A stretch of DNA of 52,539 nucleotides from Flavobacteriaceae bacterium (GTDB lineage: Bacteria > Bacteroidota > Bacteroidia > Flavobacteriales > Flavobacteriaceae): the NCBI GenBank assembly GCA_013373385.1, contig JABXHX010000047.1, positions 1-52,539 of the forward strand. Reading direction: 5' to 3'. Within the stretch, counting starts at the first letter, position 1; each line of letters begins with the position of its first letter. Below are positions 51,228 through 52,539 of the stretch, one piece after another. The translations under genes were made by a program, and so were the position numbers. Under the pieces are notes generated by a model, which was not told the origin of the DNA, did no database searches, and worked only from the letters and a program-made list of their open reading frames with translations.

Positions 51228-51235
51228 TATTTTTG
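51228..51235 (+). promoter_or_regulatory. -7 promoter box of the gene at 51298
   Basis: TATTTTTG, exact TAnnTTTG, with a TTTG at 51201-51204 (23 bases upstream) as possible -33. It predicts a leader of about 55-60 bases, long for this window. Confidence 0.5.
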
Positions 51236-51238
51236 TAA

Positions 51239-51291
51239 CTTTGTTAGACAGTAAACTTTTTAAAGTTCGTATTGTTTAACCCCTAACAAAG
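51239..51291 (+). promoter_or_regulatory. Leader stem-loop before the gene at 51298
   Basis: Perfect nine-base arms CTTTGTTAG (51239-51247) and CTAACAAAG (51283-51291) enclose 35 bases; the downstream arm ends six bases before the ATG. The hairpin would fill almost the whole predicted 5' UTR and could limit ribosome access. Confidence 0.5.
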
Positions 51292-51297
51292 CTATGT

Positions 51298-51627
51298 ATG
51301 AAATTTAAACTTACCACCTACAAAACATTGGTAGGCACCAAAGATGTTTTGGAAATTCCTAAAAAAAAATCAGGTCAATGGATTATCTATCAAAATGATA
51401 AACCCGCCTATTTTGTGGATTGTTTTGACTTTAAAGAAGAGTCTAACTTGATTATGAATCACTTAATTTTAAGTGGTGGAAAAACTATTAATCAAGTAAT
51501 TAACAACATCAAAAGAAAAAAGAATATTTCGCTTTCTTTACCTAAAAAGCCTTTTTTAGAAATTGAAGTAAAATCTGAAGAAAAAGAGCTGCAATTAAAG
51601 CCTTTGCCAGAAGAATGGCTTCAATAA
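51298..51627 (+). CDS. Small protein of unknown function
   Basis: The 109-residue protein starts at ATG 51298 with no signal peptide or membrane helix. The sequence reads as a strand-rich N-half (YKTLVGTKDVLEIPKKKSGQ, WIIYQNDKPAYFVDCFDF), a short helical part (LIMNHLILSGGKTINQVINN) and a charged tail (FLEIEVKSEEKELQLKPLPE). I do not recognise the family. It is probably cytoplasmic. It has its own promoter box and a 5' UTR hairpin, which suggests controlled expression, and it is followed by an AT-rich inverted repeat before the aldehyde dehydrogenase gene. Confidence 0.72.
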   Translation: MKFKLTTYKTLVGTKDVLEIPKKKSGQWIIYQNDKPAYFVDCFDFKEESNLIMNHLILSGGKTINQVINNIKRKKNISLSLPKKPFLEIEVKSEEKELQLKPLPEEWLQ

Positions 51628-51637
51628 CACTTGTTTG

Positions 51638-51670
51638 AAATTAAACAATAATCGTTCTTTTTGTTTAATT
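51638..51670. promoter_or_regulatory. AT-rich inverted repeat upstream of the aldehyde dehydrogenase gene
   Basis: Perfect 11-base arms AAATTAAACAA / TTGTTTAATTT around 11 bases, starting 11 bases after the upstream stop and ending 20 bases before the ALDH -7 box. It could be a weak terminator or, given its position upstream of a promoter, an operator. Confidence 0.5.
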
Positions 51671-51690
51671 TATTGTCTGCTAAATAATTT

Positions 51691-51698
51691 GTACTTTT
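51691..51698 (+). promoter_or_regulatory. -7 promoter box of the aldehyde dehydrogenase gene
   Basis: TACTTTTG, exact TAnnTTTG, with TTG at 51672-51674 (16 bases upstream) as possible -33 and the ATG 35 bases downstream. Confidence 0.55.
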
Positions 51699-51733
51699 GG
51701 AGTTCTATTTAAACACAAAAAACAAATTACAAA

Positions 51734-52539
51734 ATGATAGATTTTGGTATTAAAGAAGCTTTTGCACAATTAGGCTTAAAAGATATAAACAACGGAACAT
51801 CTACAGGTTCAGTTAATTTCTCCAACGGAGAAGTTATTGAAAGTAATTCTCCTGTTGACGGTAAACTAATAGGAAAAGTAATAGCCACTACTAGAGAAGA
51901 TTATGATAAGGTTATGGAAGCTGCTACCTCTGCTTTTACAAGCTTTAGAGCTATTCCTGCGCCACAAAGAGGAGAAATTGTTCGTCAATTTGGAAACAAA
52001 TTAAGAGAATTAAAAGAACCATTAGGGAAATTAGTTTCTTATGAAATGGGAAAATCTTACCAAGAAGGTTTAGGAGAGGTGCAAGAAATGATTGATATCT
52101 GTGATTTTGCAGTTGGTTTATCGCGTCAGTTAAACGGACAAGTAATTCCATCAGAAAGACCAGGACACGTAATGAGAGAGCAATGGCATCCGTTAGGAGT
52201 TGTTGGTATTATTTCTGCATTCAACTTCCCGGTAGCAGTTTGGTCTTGGAATACGGCTTTAGCTTGGATTTGTGGTAACGTATGTGTATGGAAAGGTTCA
52301 GAAAAAGCTCCGTTATGTTCAGTAGCTTGTCAAAACATTATAGCTGAAGTTTTAAAAGAAAATAATTTACCAGAAGGTATTTCTTGTATCGTAAACGGAG
52401 ATTACAAAGTAGGTGAATACATTACTGAAGATGCTCGTATTCCTTTAGTATCAGCTACTGGTTCTACAAGAATGGGACGTATTGTTGGTGCTAAAGTTGC
52501 TGAGCGTTTTGGTAAATCTTTATTAGAATTAGGAGGAAA
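51734..52539 (+). CDS. Aldehyde dehydrogenase, ALDH7-like (5' part; runs off the window)
   Basis: The open frame starts at ATG 51734 and continues to the window edge, 268 codons of an expected ~510. It opens MIDFGIKEAFAQLGLKDIN and contains EVIESNSPVDGKLIGKVIAT, RGEIVRQFGNKLRELKEPLG, SYEMGKSYQEGLGEVQEMID, HPLGVVGIISAFNFPVAVWS, CGNVCVWKGSEKAPL and STRMGRIVGAKVAERFGKSL, ending at the Glu motif LLELGG. These match the ALDH7 / alpha-aminoadipate semialdehyde dehydrogenase (AmaB) branch, used in lysine breakdown. The catalytic Cys would lie beyond the edge. The single -7 box and inverted repeat upstream suggest an independently controlled gene. Confidence 0.85.
   Translation, partial: MIDFGIKEAFAQLGLKDINNGTSTGSVNFSNGEVIESNSPVDGKLIGKVIATTREDYDKVMEAATSAFTSFRAIPAPQRGEIVRQFGNKLRELKEPLGKLVSYEMGKSYQEGLGEVQEMIDICDFAVGLSRQLNGQVIPSERPGHVMREQWHPLGVVGIISAFNFPVAVWSWNTALAWICGNVCVWKGSEKAPLCSVACQNIIAEVLKENNLPEGISCIVNGDYKVGEYITEDARIPLVSATGSTRMGRIVGAKVAERFGKSLLELGG

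Overview
The window is low-G+C chromosomal DNA from a member of the Bacteroidetes, very probably a marine Flavobacteriaceae. Evidence for this: three secreted proteins with C-terminal type IX secretion (T9SS) sorting domains, a TonB-dependent receptor paired with a DUF5689 lipoprotein, lineage-typical families (DUF4270, DUF4271, DUF4296, DUF3109, DUF4412), and at least 17 exact copies of the Bacteroidetes -7 promoter element TAnnTTTG placed just upstream of genes. The genus cannot be fixed from this window. No rRNA, tRNA or CRISPR array was seen.

Layout. 1-4021 is accessory and decayed: the end of an IS3-type insertion sequence, a gene remnant beside it, a secreted TIGR03803-like propeller protein with a T9SS tail, a lipoprotein that appears to start at ATT, a broken XRE regulator and two hairpin-rich intergenic blocks. 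4022-9950 holds a YCII-like secreted protein and a nutrient-scavenging-type locus: secreted endonuclease/exonuclease/phosphatase-fold enzyme, TonB receptor and DUF5689 lipoprotein. 9996-20106 is mostly housekeeping (tadA, dxs, dgt, nrdA, nrdB) plus a large T9SS propeller. 20473-29133 is the most unusual part: an ECF sigma factor, translationally coupled to a single-pass membrane TPR protein, converges on a membrane-anchored TPR-CHAT protease. Two operons headed by paralogous DUF4412 genes flank it, and one of those paralogues carries an in-frame stop.

29296-46729 is dense core metabolism: DUF3109, MarC, an FAD protein, glgA-like/DUF4270/glmS operon, panC, panD, a UPF0104 membrane protein, a TlpA-like lipoprotein with radA, hemD with DUF4271, a polyprenol-phosphate glycosyltransferase with pyrC and a DUF4296 lipoprotein, an epimerase and tyrS. 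46772-52539 has two tandem YHS-domain proteins, a second TlpA-like protein, a LuxE-like acyl-activating enzyme, a small unknown gene with a structured leader, and the start of an ALDH7-type aldehyde dehydrogenase that runs off the window.

The best candidate for an undescribed system is the sigma / membrane TPR / TPR-CHAT module at 23276-27131. Its predicted topology (cytoplasmic tail and extracytoplasmic TPR on the presumed anti-sigma, extracytoplasmic CHAT protease anchored by a C-terminal helix) fits protease-released sigma signalling. It recalls the logic of the type III-E CRISPR CHAT/CASP-sigma system but is envelope-located and has no CRISPR parts. A second theme is promoters: dxs, panD and the DUF3109 gene all have the -7 box exactly 4 nt before the ATG (the epimerase gene 5 nt), which predicts leaderless mRNAs and corrects several gene starts.
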